The notes under the pieces are model-generated. The model saw only the letters and a program-made list of their open reading frames with translations. It was not told where the DNA came from and made no database searches. From assembly GCA_937907415.1 (NCBI GenBank), contig CALCHY010000007.1:1-5564 (forward strand): DNA of 5,564 bases. Direction: 5' to 3'. This DNA is from an uncultured Trueperaceae bacterium. GTDB lineage: Bacteria; Deinococcota; Deinococci; Deinococcales; Trueperaceae. Made by a program: the position numbers and the translations under genes. Shown in pieces: positions 1 to 5,274 of this stretch (position 1 is its first letter; each line of letters starts with the position of its first letter).

Positions 1-53
1 CTAGAGCCGTCGTCAAACGCCAGTTGTGGTGCGCCAATCAGTGACAGGGTCCT

Positions 54-73
54 TGCGCCAAATTGATTGTCAC
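54..73 (+). repeat. Bipartite end repeat, copy 1 (TGCGCCAAATT-N3-TGTCAC)
   Basis: TGCGCCAAATT (54-64) and TGTCAC (68-73) are separated by three non-conserved bases (GAT), followed at once by CGGA. The identical halves with the same three-base gap recur at 201-220. A weaker outer copy lies at 30-46, where TGCGCCAA is followed by TCA and then GTGACA, the reverse complement of TGTCAC. A two-part site of about 20 bp fits a transposase with two adjacent HTH domains, as in MuA subdomains I-beta and I-gamma. That function is inferred. Confidence 0.55.
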
Positions 74-198
74 CGGAAGAAGCGGAACTAGCCGCAACGA
101 CTTCGGTGCACTATCGTCCTAGACGGCGTTCCTCGCCCGACACCTCCCGCTTGTCACGGATGGACACCGGAAGATGCCGGAACGAGCGGGAACGAGCG
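71..198 (+). repeat. CACCGGAAGA direct repeat (two copies) and GGAACGAGCG tandem duplication
   Basis: CACCGGAAGA occurs exactly at 71-80 and 165-174. Similarity continues for about 12 more bases with small differences, through GCGGAAC-TAGC in the first copy and GCCGGAACGAGC in the second. Straight after the second copy, GGAACGAGCG is present twice in perfect tandem (179-188 and 189-198). In both places the block follows a TGTCAC or GGACA repeat element, so a larger end segment of about 30 bp seems to have been duplicated and then diverged. Confidence 0.5.
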
Positions 199-477
199 AG
201 TGCGCCAAATTATGTGTCACAACGGATGGACATCTCGTGTGCTCGAGCCTTTGAGCGATCTCGGCCTGGTCGGGGCTCAAGCGAGATGGGGAACTGCGAC
301 CACCTATTCCCCACTCGCAGAAGCGTTGCGATCGGACGATTCACGGATGGACATTCTGGACAGGTGTTGTGTCACGGATGGACATTTGCAGGATGTACGT
401 CGGAGACGCTAGAAGTCCTGCCTGTCGATTCGTTAGCGCGCCGCTGCGCCTCCTGGCGTCGATCACGGATGGACATT
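152..477 (+). repeat. Five-copy TCACGGATGGACATT repeat array, putative transposase sites
   Basis: The exact core CGGATGGACA occurs at 157-166, 223-232, 344-353, 375-384 and 466-475, always on the + strand. Flanks are also conserved: TGTCA precedes the core directly in the copies at 152 and 370 and with a three-base insertion (CAA) in the copy at 215. TCA alone precedes it at 341 and 463, and T or TT follows in the last four copies. Start-to-start distances are 66, 121, 31 and 91 bases. The full unit TGTCACGGATGGACA carries TGTC/GACA inverted ends. Same-orientation, irregularly spaced sites at one end of an element are typical of MuA/TnsB-family binding sites; binding itself is inferred. Confidence 0.7.
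201..220 (+). repeat. Bipartite end repeat, copy 2 (TGCGCCAAATT-N3-TGTCAC)
   Basis: Both half-sites are identical to those of the copy at 54-73, with a different three-base spacer (ATG). Here the unit runs through AA into a CGGATGGACA core at 223-232, so the bipartite unit and the array repeat are physically joined. This suggests that they are parts of one longer binding site, of which most array members keep only the right part. Confidence 0.55.
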
Positions 478-503
478 CGCTCGCCGAAAGTACCAGTTAC
501 TAA

Positions 504-540
504 ACGGCGGTAGTACCAACCTGTTTGGTACTACCGCCGT
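504..540 (-). terminator. Hairpin terminator ending the repressor-lipoprotein operon
   Basis: The arms 504-519 and 525-540 are perfect 16-bp reverse complements around a 5-base loop, with GC-rich outer and AT-rich inner parts. The hairpin starts 18 bases past the lipoprotein stop on the - strand. The - strand continues with TTTAGT, so the U-tract is short and imperfect, which is common in high-GC actinobacteria. No T-run follows on the + strand, so the main use is leftward. Its position between the operon and the repeat array would keep transcription from running through the transposon end. Confidence 0.75.
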
Positions 541-558
541 GGGTGTGTTCGGGGCGCG

Positions 559-966
559 TCAGTCGAGTGTGATCGTTACCTCGAGCTCGGCTGGCCATAG
601 CCTGTTGGACGCATCGAAGCTGCAGCCGACGGGTCCGGACGTGAAGTAGGGGTAGCCGTCGACCTGCGGCAAGGAGACGGCTGCGACTGTCTCGAAGGGG
701 CCGATAGCGAACGGTGCTGACTCGTAGAATTGCTCGAGGTACTTGTATGGTGCCTCCTTGCACCTCGCCGTTATGACCACCTGAGAGAGAATGTGGTCGC
801 TCGGGTTGCGGACGTTCTTCAGGGTGACTGGCGCCCAGCTTTCGTACCGCGTTATTGAGTAGCCGCTGGCCTTGAGGTCGACGTATGCGATGCCCTCGCA
901 GCTGGTGAGGAGCAGCGTGGCGGCGACCGCTATTAGGATCCAGGCCCGGTTCTGTCGAATGCGCAT
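559..966 (-). CDS. Small secreted lipoprotein, prophage lysogeny-operon cargo
   Basis: The protein has 135 residues. The N terminus has positive charges (MRIRQNR), a hydrophobic stretch at residues 8-20 and a textbook lipobox L20-T21-S22-C23. It should therefore be exported, cleaved before C23 and lipid-anchored to the outer face of the membrane, leaving a mature part of about 113 residues. Two further cysteines in the mature region could form a disulfide. No enzymatic motif or known family is recognised. The ribosome binding site AAGGAG (971-976) overlaps the TAA stop of the upstream repressor and lies 4 bases from ATG, so translation is coupled and the protein is expected in the lysogen. 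Small lipoproteins in phage lysogeny modules are known to block superinfection (for example Ltp of Streptococcus phage TP-J34). That role is plausible here but inferred from position only. Other lysogenic conversion functions are possible. Confidence 0.8.
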   Translation of the reverse strand: MRIRQNRAWILIAVAATLLLTSCEGIAYVDLKASGYSITRYESWAPVTLKNVRNPSDHILSQVVITARCKEAPYKYLEQFYESAPFAIGPFETVAAVSLPQVDGYPYFTSGPVGCSFDASNRLWPAELEVTITLD

Positions 967-974
967 GGCTCTCC

Positions 975-1703
975 TTATCGGCGTGGCGTTACGTCGAAGT
1001 CGTGGATGATGCGCACGACCCGACCGACTACCTCTGCGACCTGCTCAATCGGAATCGCCGAGGGCGTGCCGTTGGTGTGATCAACGTTACGCGATTGCAG
1101 CAGCGTGCCGTACTGGTCGGACTTATAGACCTTACACACGTAGTTGTCGTCCACGAGCCGGGCGACCACCGCGGTGGCGTTGTCGAGTGGCATGTTGGTA
1201 TCCACGATTGCGATGTCTCCGTCTCGAATCGGTTGCTTGCCCGCGGCCATCGAGTCGCCCCTGATCAGGAACGCTCGCAGCTTGCGCCCACGTGCGAAGG
1301 CTTGCTCGACGTAGACGGGCGGACCGTCGTATTCGTAGTCCTGGGGTGGACCGGCTCCTACCCAGCCTGCGATCTGGACCGGCACGCGCATGACTTCGGC
1401 CTCGCGGATTGGGGCTGGCCCGTCTGTGGGAGCACCCAGCGCATCGGGCATTAGTAGGTAGACGAGCTCGTGGAGAGGCACTCCGAGTGCTCGCGCAATG
1501 TGGTCCAAGGTGTCGAGGTTGGGCTTGACCCAGTTGCCGCTCTCGCTCACCCGGCCCCGGACGAGCGTGTAGAACGTCGACCTCGCAATGCCCTTCTTGT
1601 CTAGCCAGTCGGTCAGGTTCTCTTCTCCGTCGCGTCTCATTGCAGCGACGACAAGAGCGTTGATCCTGCCTCTCGACACCTGCAGATCCCGGCGTGACGT
1701 CAT
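975..1703 (-). CDS. LexA/CI-type phage repressor, HTH plus S24 self-cleaving domain
   Basis: The protein has 242 residues. An N-terminal HTH lies at about residues 12-82 (GIARSTFYTLVRGR, then LDHIARALGVPLHEL), typical of CI-like DNA-binding domains. The C-terminal half is an S24/LexA-fold peptidase: a cleavage-type Ala117-Gly118 in the WVGAGPP stretch, catalytic Ser151 in GDSM, and Lys191 in the VCKVY segment that aligns with the LexA/CI general-base lysine. All key residues are present, so RecA-stimulated self-cleavage and SOS induction are expected. The start has a strong AGGAGG (1708-1713) 4 bases from ATG. It is divergent from the Ner-like gene across 87 bases and co-transcribed with the lipoprotein. 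It most likely maintains lysogeny by silencing the rightward promoter. The phage Mu repressor c has no such peptidase domain, so this immunity protein belongs to another family. Confidence 0.93.
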   Translation of the reverse strand: MTSRRDLQVSRGRINALVVAAMRRDGEENLTDWLDKKGIARSTFYTLVRGRVSESGNWVKPNLDTLDHIARALGVPLHELVYLLMPDALGAPTDGPAPIREAEVMRVPVQIAGWVGAGPPQDYEYDGPPVYVEQAFARGRKLRAFLIRGDSMAAGKQPIRDGDIAIVDTNMPLDNATAVVARLVDDNYVCKVYKSDQYGTLLQSRNVDHTNGTPSAIPIEQVAEVVGRVVRIIHDFDVTPRR

Positions 1704-1704
1704 A

Positions 1705-1748
1705 GTGCCTCCTCAGCGGACCCTCCCTGTGTCCTCTCTATGAGGCAC
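1705..1748 (-). promoter_or_regulatory. Inverted repeat overlapping the repressor ribosome binding site
   Basis: GTGCCTC (1705-1711) and GAGGCAC (1742-1748) are perfect 7-bp reverse complements. In a leftward transcript that includes both, the GAGGCAC copy nearest the repressor start covers part of the AGGAGG ribosome binding site (1708-1713) and would be paired. It could also be a pair of operator half-sites. Which reading holds depends on where the repressor transcript starts, which the sequence does not settle. Confidence 0.35.
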
Positions 1749-1766
1749 GATACTTGACGGGTTCAC
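1738..1766 (-). promoter_or_regulatory. Weak candidate promoter for the repressor operon
   Basis: On the - strand, GTGAAC (complement of 1761-1766) and TCATAG (complement of 1738-1743) are 17 bases apart. The -35 is poor and the -10 only moderate, as expected for a maintenance promoter. Its -35 lies next to the -35 of the rightward promoter, so the two would compete for polymerase. Other placements are possible. Confidence 0.3.
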
Positions 1767-1782
1767 AGTCGTGAGCTACAGT
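1754..1782 (+). promoter_or_regulatory. Early rightward promoter (TTGACG-17-TACAGT), probably leaderless
   Basis: The -35 TTGACG (1754-1759) and -10 TACAGT (1777-1782) are separated by exactly 17 bases, a near-consensus vegetative sigma promoter. Transcription should begin near 1789-1791, and the ATG of the Ner-like gene is at 1791. No ribosome binding site precedes that ATG, which supports a leaderless mRNA, a common arrangement in actinobacteria. It should drive the whole Ner-transposase-ATPase operon. Confidence 0.7.
1761..1776. promoter_or_regulatory. Candidate operator, palindrome in the early promoter spacer
   Basis: GTTCAC-AGTC-GTGAGC has arms matching at 5 of 6 positions. It fills nearly all of the spacer between the -35 and -10 boxes, so bound protein would block polymerase. 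Its TTCACA (1762-1767) recurs 22 bases downstream (1784-1789) in the second palindrome, about two helical turns away. Repressor or Ner-like protein is the likely ligand; this is inferred. Confidence 0.45.
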
Positions 1783-1798
1783 TTTCACATATGGAAAC
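1781..1798. promoter_or_regulatory. Candidate operator, palindrome over the early gene start
   Basis: GTTTTCACA-TATGGAAAC has arms matching at 7 of 9 positions around the central AT at 1789-1790. It spans the last two bases of the -10 box, the expected transcription start and the ATG of the Ner-like gene. It shares TTCACA with the palindrome at 1761-1776, which supports a two-site operator. Confidence 0.45.
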
Positions 1799-2075
1799 AT
1801 TGCCGCCCCGACGAACCCGCACTGCAGCGGCAGATTGGGAGTCTCTGAACTCGCTCGGCGCACGGCTGAGAGTCGTGCTCGGCGAGCGGAACATGACCCA
1901 GTCGGACCTAGCGCGCAAAACTGGGCTGTCGACGTCTTACGTGTCCATGCTGATTAGTGGTCAGCGAGGCCCACGGATTAGTCATGCCGCTGCTGCGTCA
2001 TTGCGCAAGGCATTGCGAGTCCCTGTCGACTTCTTCTTGGTATCCGAGAATGGGAAAAATGTTTCACGAAGCTGA
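1791..2075 (+). CDS. Small Cro/Ner-like HTH regulator
   Basis: The protein has 94 residues. An Xre/Cro-family HTH is clear: MTQSDLARKTGLSTSYVSML at about residues 35-54, with the recognition helix at SYVSMLISGQRG, followed by a supporting helix pair ending near residue 84. There is no peptidase domain, as in Cro and Ner proteins. It is the first gene after the rightward promoter and divergent from the repressor, the position of ner in phage Mu, where Ner represses both the early and repressor promoters. The ATG is chosen because the promoter places the transcript start at or next to it, and no ribosome binding site is visible upstream. Its 3' end overlaps the likely transposase start. The basic, proline-rich first 12 residues have no obvious role. 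Confidence 0.88.
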   Translation: METLPPRRTRTAAADWESLNSLGARLRVVLGERNMTQSDLARKTGLSTSYVSMLISGQRGPRISHAAAASLRKALRVPVDFFLVSENGKNVSRS

Positions 2076-4026
2076 AGCGCCGATTCTCATGACGGTCCGC
2101 GACATCGCGGAGATCCTTCGCCGCAGCGAGAGGACTGTGCGTCGTTGGGTCGACGAGGCCCAGGCGCGGACAGAGTATGTGCAGGTTCCAACAAGCTCGG
2201 GAAACACGGTTCGGCAACTGCTCGTGGACGTGCAGACGCTGCCTGAACCCATTCGGTCCCAGCTCGGCGCGGCAGGCGCGCTGCGGCCCAATGCAGAGTC
2301 CCTTCAGACTGCCCCTGCCGTCGTGACGGTCGCGCTAGAGGCGTCGCTCAAGCAGATCTTGGCGCGGCCCGAGGGCGGACGTGCCGAGCTCGTCGCGACC
2401 ACAGCCAAGAAGTTCGGGGTGTCGCAGCGAACCGTCTATCGGCGCCTCGCGAAACTGGCCGAACCCGGACTCGAGCAGCGGTCCGATCTCGGCCGGCCAC
2501 GCATTCCCGAGGCTGCCTACGCGCTCATAGTCTCAGCAATCCTAGAGAACGAGCAAGCGTCGTCAACGCGGGCAGTGCACCGTGCACTACTGCGACTAGC
2601 CCCAGACGTGATGAGCTACGAGCGCGGCGGTCGCCTGCAAGAGATTTCAGTCACGACGATTGGTCGCATCCGTCGGGCCCTCGAGGAGGATCCGCGGCAC
2701 CGACTGATGTTCTCCGACCTCGATGCGCGCGAGGAGCTCCTGCGCACTTACTCCGGCTCAATTGTTGTGCCACACGCGAACTACCTGTGGATGATTGATA
2801 TGACTAGGTGCGACATCTTGGTCGTCGACCCTGAGTCCGGCGCCATCTTTCGTCCGCGCGTGCATGCAATCATCGACGTCTACAGCGGCTGCATCCCGGG
2901 CATCGTCTTTTCGCGCGAAGAGGACCAGGCGCAGACCGACCTCGTGCTCATGCGAGCGATGCTCCCGAAGCGCGGTCCTTGGGCTGCCAGCTACCCGATT
3001 CGCGGCAACGCGATGCGCCTTGGCGCCGACAATGGAAGCACCTACATCTCCGCTCAATTCCGTCGGGCCACCGCTGGCGTTGGCACCAAGTTGATCCACC
3101 GCAAGCCGTACGCTTCGCACACTGGCGGACCGATTGAGAGGTTTTTCGGCTCGCTGCACAGCTACGAAAAGACCTTAGTCGGCTACGTCGGTCCGAATGC
3201 CGCGAACCGAAGCACCAAGGAGTTGCGGCGACTTGAACGCAACACACGGGAATGGCTGAAGCACAAGCGCGATCCTGGAGAGAAGAACCGCCTCTACACG
3301 ATTAACGAGTACCAGGACCGAATCCTCGCCTGGCTAGTGGGCGAATACCACCAGTGGAAGGTAGGCGGGCAAACCCGCTTAGAGCGATTCCTCACTACTG
3401 CACCTGAGTCGACGATGCTGCAGCTGGACGAGCAGGAACTACTGCTCCACCTGGCGCACCGCACCGAGCGCACTGTTGACGCAGCCGGTCGATTCCGGCT
3501 CAACAACCGTCTCTGGTCCATCCCTGACGGAAGCCTCGCCCCCTACGCGGGCGTGCGGGTCACGGTCCTGTCGGACCAGTTTGCCCTGGAACCCGACCGG
3601 CACCTAGTCGCGTGGCTAGACCGGCGTGGCGTGCCGCAGATTATCGGTGAGGCCCGACCGGCGCCTGAGATTGCGTCCTCTATCGCGGCGCACGAACACC
3701 GCATCGCTAGCCGCGCCGCCGTGGCTGAGGAGATCCGCCGGCAACGCGAAATGAAGAAGGATTTGGCGAACCCCAACACCCGGATATCCACGGTGCTGCT
3801 CAAGGAGCTGCGGGCGCACATCGCGCCCGAGGCTCCCACAGGGCCCCGCGCTCACCTCGAGGTCGTCAATCCACCAGCGTTAGAGGAACCCGCGCCAGAC
3901 GACGAACTAGGCCATGCGATCGCAGCAATCTTGCGTCCCAAGTTCGGCCCAGACGCCGATCCGATGGACATCGTCCGATTCCACAACAACCGCAATACGA
4001 GAGCAGAAGGAGAGTCTGATGGCTAA
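2059..4026 (+). CDS. MuA/TniA-family DDE transposase
   Basis: The protein has 655 residues from the chosen start, close to MuA (663). In order: an N-terminal HTH (TVRDIAEILRRSERTVRRW, about residues 12-30); a second HTH (AKKFGVSQRTVYRRL, about 117-131) with a further helical DNA-binding part to about 215; an integrase core with Asp247 (MIDMT), Asp324 (GADNGS) and Glu360 (GGPIERFFG), the last two separated by exactly 35 residues; a Mu-type beta-barrel domain at about 450-530; and a basic helical tail, which in MuA contacts MuB. It should bind the end repeats, nick 3' ends and join them to target DNA. The start is uncertain: ATG at 2059 overlaps the Ner-like gene by 17 bases, while ATG at 2050 or 2089 is possible, and none has a good ribosome binding site. 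Coupling to the upstream gene is likely. No frameshift or lost catalytic residue is seen. Confidence 0.95.
   Translation: MFHEAEAPILMTVRDIAEILRRSERTVRRWVDEAQARTEYVQVPTSSGNTVRQLLVDVQTLPEPIRSQLGAAGALRPNAESLQTAPAVVTVALEASLKQILARPEGGRAELVATTAKKFGVSQRTVYRRLAKLAEPGLEQRSDLGRPRIPEAAYALIVSAILENEQASSTRAVHRALLRLAPDVMSYERGGRLQEISVTTIGRIRRALEEDPRHRLMFSDLDAREELLRTYSGSIVVPHANYLWMIDMTRCDILVVDPESGAIFRPRVHAIIDVYSGCIPGIVFSREEDQAQTDLVLMRAMLPKRGPWAASYPIRGNAMRLGADNGSTYISAQFRRATAGVGTKLIHRKPYASHTGGPIERFFGSLHSYEKTLVGYVGPNAANRSTKELRRLERNTREWLKHKRDPGEKNRLYTINEYQDRILAWLVGEYHQWKVGGQTRLERFLTTAPESTMLQLDEQELLLHLAHRTERTVDAAGRFRLNNRLWSIPDGSLAPYAGVRVTVLSDQFALEPDRHLVAWLDRRGVPQIIGEARPAPEIASSIAAHEHRIASRAAVAEEIRRQREMKKDLANPNTRISTVLLKELRAHIAPEAPTGPRAHLEVVNPPALEEPAPDDELGHAIAAILRPKFGPDADPMDIVRFHNNRNTRAEGESDG
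4005..4012 (+). promoter_or_regulatory. Strong ribosome binding site of the MuB-like gene
   Basis: AGAAGGAG lies 6 bases before ATG 4019 and inside the transposase coding sequence. It fixes the ATPase start at 4019. The longer frame that opens at 3914 has no comparable site and would overlap the transposase gene by more than 100 bases. Confidence 0.85.
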
Positions 4027-4849
4027 GCAAGTCGACATTGGGGAGTACATCCGTGAGGCAGAACGGCGTCGCCTCAAACTGGACCTGTCTCGCATGGAGG
4101 CCGCACCGGGCGTTCCCGTAGGGTTCCGACCAACGCAGACGTTCAACGACATCGTCGCGGGCATCGCACTGGGCAGGCGAATCAGCGCCAACCTCGTGCT
4201 GGTCTCGGGCCTCAACGGCGCGGGCAAGACGACCGCGCTGCGCGTCTACTGGCGGGGTACGCCTGGCACGGAGTATTGGGAAGCCAGGGCCGGTTACAAC
4301 GCGAAGTCGGTTCTCAAGGACATCCTGCAGCCACTCCCCCTAACCGTCGGTGAAGGGTGGCGACTGCAAACGTCAACGGCGGTTAAGTACCTGCTGGAGA
4401 ACCCACGGGTGTTCCTGATCGACGAGGCGCAGCGCCTCGACTACCACTCACTCGATCTGCTCAAGTACGTGGCAGACAACACCGGAAGCATGTTTGTTCT
4501 GTCGGCCTCGCCGTCCCTGGCAACCCGCATTGAGCGGTGGCCCGACATCTCCTCGAGGTGCCCGGTCCGCGTTGAGGTAACCGCGATGAGCGTGTCCGAA
4601 TTCGTCGAGCTGTGGCAGAACGAGGGCTGGTCCCTCGAGGCGCTCGAAGAGATTCACAAGTTGAGCCACGGGGTGATGCGGACCATCTCTGCACTCTTCC
4701 GCGTGCTCGACGACTACCGGACTGCCGTCGCCGAAGAGCGCGACACCGAGGTCCCTCGGCATGCATTCGGAGCAGACCACGTCCGGCGCATCGCCACTGG
4801 TGTCGTGCCGGTTGAGACGGCCGCCTCCGAGCTCGCGAGGCGTTCGTGA
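4019..4849 (+). CDS. MuB/TniB-like AAA+ ATPase, transposition target-DNA activator
   Basis: The protein has 276 residues. Walker A is GLNGAGKTT (residues 64-72, Lys70), Walker B is VFLIDEAQRL (Asp135, Glu136), a sensor-1 region is FVLSASPS (about 159-166), and a sensor-2-like arginine is Arg221 in SHGVMRTIS. The helical C-terminal lid ends in an arginine-rich tail. MuB, TniB and TnsC bind DNA with ATP, form filaments, and pass target DNA to the transposase while preventing self-insertion. The first 60 residues are short, charged and lack a recognisable HTH, unlike MuB of phage Mu (312 residues), so this is nearer the shorter TniB type. It overlaps the transposase by 8 bases and has the best ribosome binding site in the operon. 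IstB is an alternative family, but the transposase partner is not IstA-like in length or C-terminal domain. Confidence 0.92.
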   Translation: MAKQVDIGEYIREAERRRLKLDLSRMEAAPGVPVGFRPTQTFNDIVAGIALGRRISANLVLVSGLNGAGKTTALRVYWRGTPGTEYWEARAGYNAKSVLKDILQPLPLTVGEGWRLQTSTAVKYLLENPRVFLIDEAQRLDYHSLDLLKYVADNTGSMFVLSASPSLATRIERWPDISSRCPVRVEVTAMSVSEFVELWQNEGWSLEALEEIHKLSHGVMRTISALFRVLDDYRTAVAEERDTEVPRHAFGADHVRRIATGVVPVETAASELARRS

Positions 4850-5274
4850 GCGGCCGGAAACGTCCAAGCGGCGTCGGCAGCAACAGCCGCCGCTTCGCCA
4901 CCCAGACCGACGAACTGGGGCGTGAAGTGCGCGTTCCGGTTACGAAAGACGCTGGCTCGTTTGTCTACATTCGTGGACACGACGGCAGTTGGCCGTCCAC
5001 ACCTGTAGTCAGCCTGGCCTATGACGCGGCGTGGCTCGTCGACGGAGCCGTGTTCGAGCTCGTCGAGATGCGGCCAGGCAACGGTATGGGCGCGACGCAG
5101 ATGGTCGAAGTCGTCGAGCTCCGAATCCAAACAAGCATCCATCCAGGCAAGTGGGGCCAGGTGAAGCGGCTGGCGCTCGTAGTCCCAATCGAGCACGACG
5201 ATGCGATTGCTGGCCTGACTGTTGTTGACCTCGAGGCTCGAGCCAAGCCGCGCGCTGGAGCCTCTCGTGACTGA
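4846..5274 (+). CDS. Conserved-position early protein of unknown function
   Basis: The protein has 142 residues. It begins at GTG 4846, overlapping the ATPase stop in a GTGA junction, with GAGG (4837-4840) 5 bases upstream. No family is recognised. The first 20 residues are basic and serine-rich (RKRPSG, NSRR), the middle contains VYIRGHDGSWPS and aromatic/acidic stretches suggesting a beta-rich globular fold, and the last 12 residues are again basic. There is no signal peptide, membrane segment or known motif. The tight coupling to transposase and ATPase suggests an early replication or host-takeover role. In Mu this interval holds small accessory genes such as kil and gam, but no similarity to them is claimed. 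Long frames on the opposite strand here are coincidental products of GC-rich codons. Confidence 0.75.
   Translation: MSGRKRPSGVGSNSRRFATQTDELGREVRVPVTKDAGSFVYIRGHDGSWPSTPVVSLAYDAAWLVDGAVFELVEMRPGNGMGATQMVEVVELRIQTSIHPGKWGQVKRLALVVPIEHDDAIAGLTVVDLEARAKPRAGASRD

Larger units (their letters stand above)
1..503. other. Gene-free transposon-end region rich in short repeats
   Basis: No convincing gene is present in this stretch. The open frames it contains encode low-complexity arginine/serine-rich peptides in which RMD and RMDI recur, simply because the DNA repeat CGGATGGACA is read in phase. Within it lie five CGGATGGACA cores, two bipartite TGCGCCAAATT-N3-TGTCAC units plus a degenerate outer copy, a repeated CACCGGAAGA block and a 10-bp tandem duplication. 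The repeats are irregularly spaced, all point the same way, and stop just before the terminator at 504. By analogy with MuA, TniA and TnsB ends, this is best read as the cis-acting end where transposase assembles. The first 20-30 bases may be host DNA. Confidence 0.6.

Noticed and set aside
67..513. A 148-codon open frame on the + strand
   Set aside because: Its RMD/RMDI repeats come from the DNA repeat CGGATGGACA read in phase. The peptide is low-complexity, basic, without a known fold, and has no convincing ribosome binding site.
1002..1454. A 150-codon open frame on the + strand inside the repressor
   Set aside because: It is antisense to a well-supported S24 repressor whose catalytic residues lie in the other frame, and shows no domain.
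2758..3159. A 133-codon open frame on the - strand inside the transposase
   Set aside because: It is antisense to the conserved D-D-E core and is explained by GC-rich third positions suppressing stops.
3961..3971. CCGATGGACAT, a one-mismatch copy of the end-repeat core in the transposase 3' part
   Set aside because: It encodes PMDI in a normal coding context, is isolated and lacks the TGTCAC flank, so chance is the simplest explanation.
2059..4849. An IS21-type IstA/IstB pair
   Set aside because: The transposase is longer than usual IstA, has a Mu-type C-terminal barrel, and the genes sit in a phage-like regulatory setting with extra overlapping early genes.
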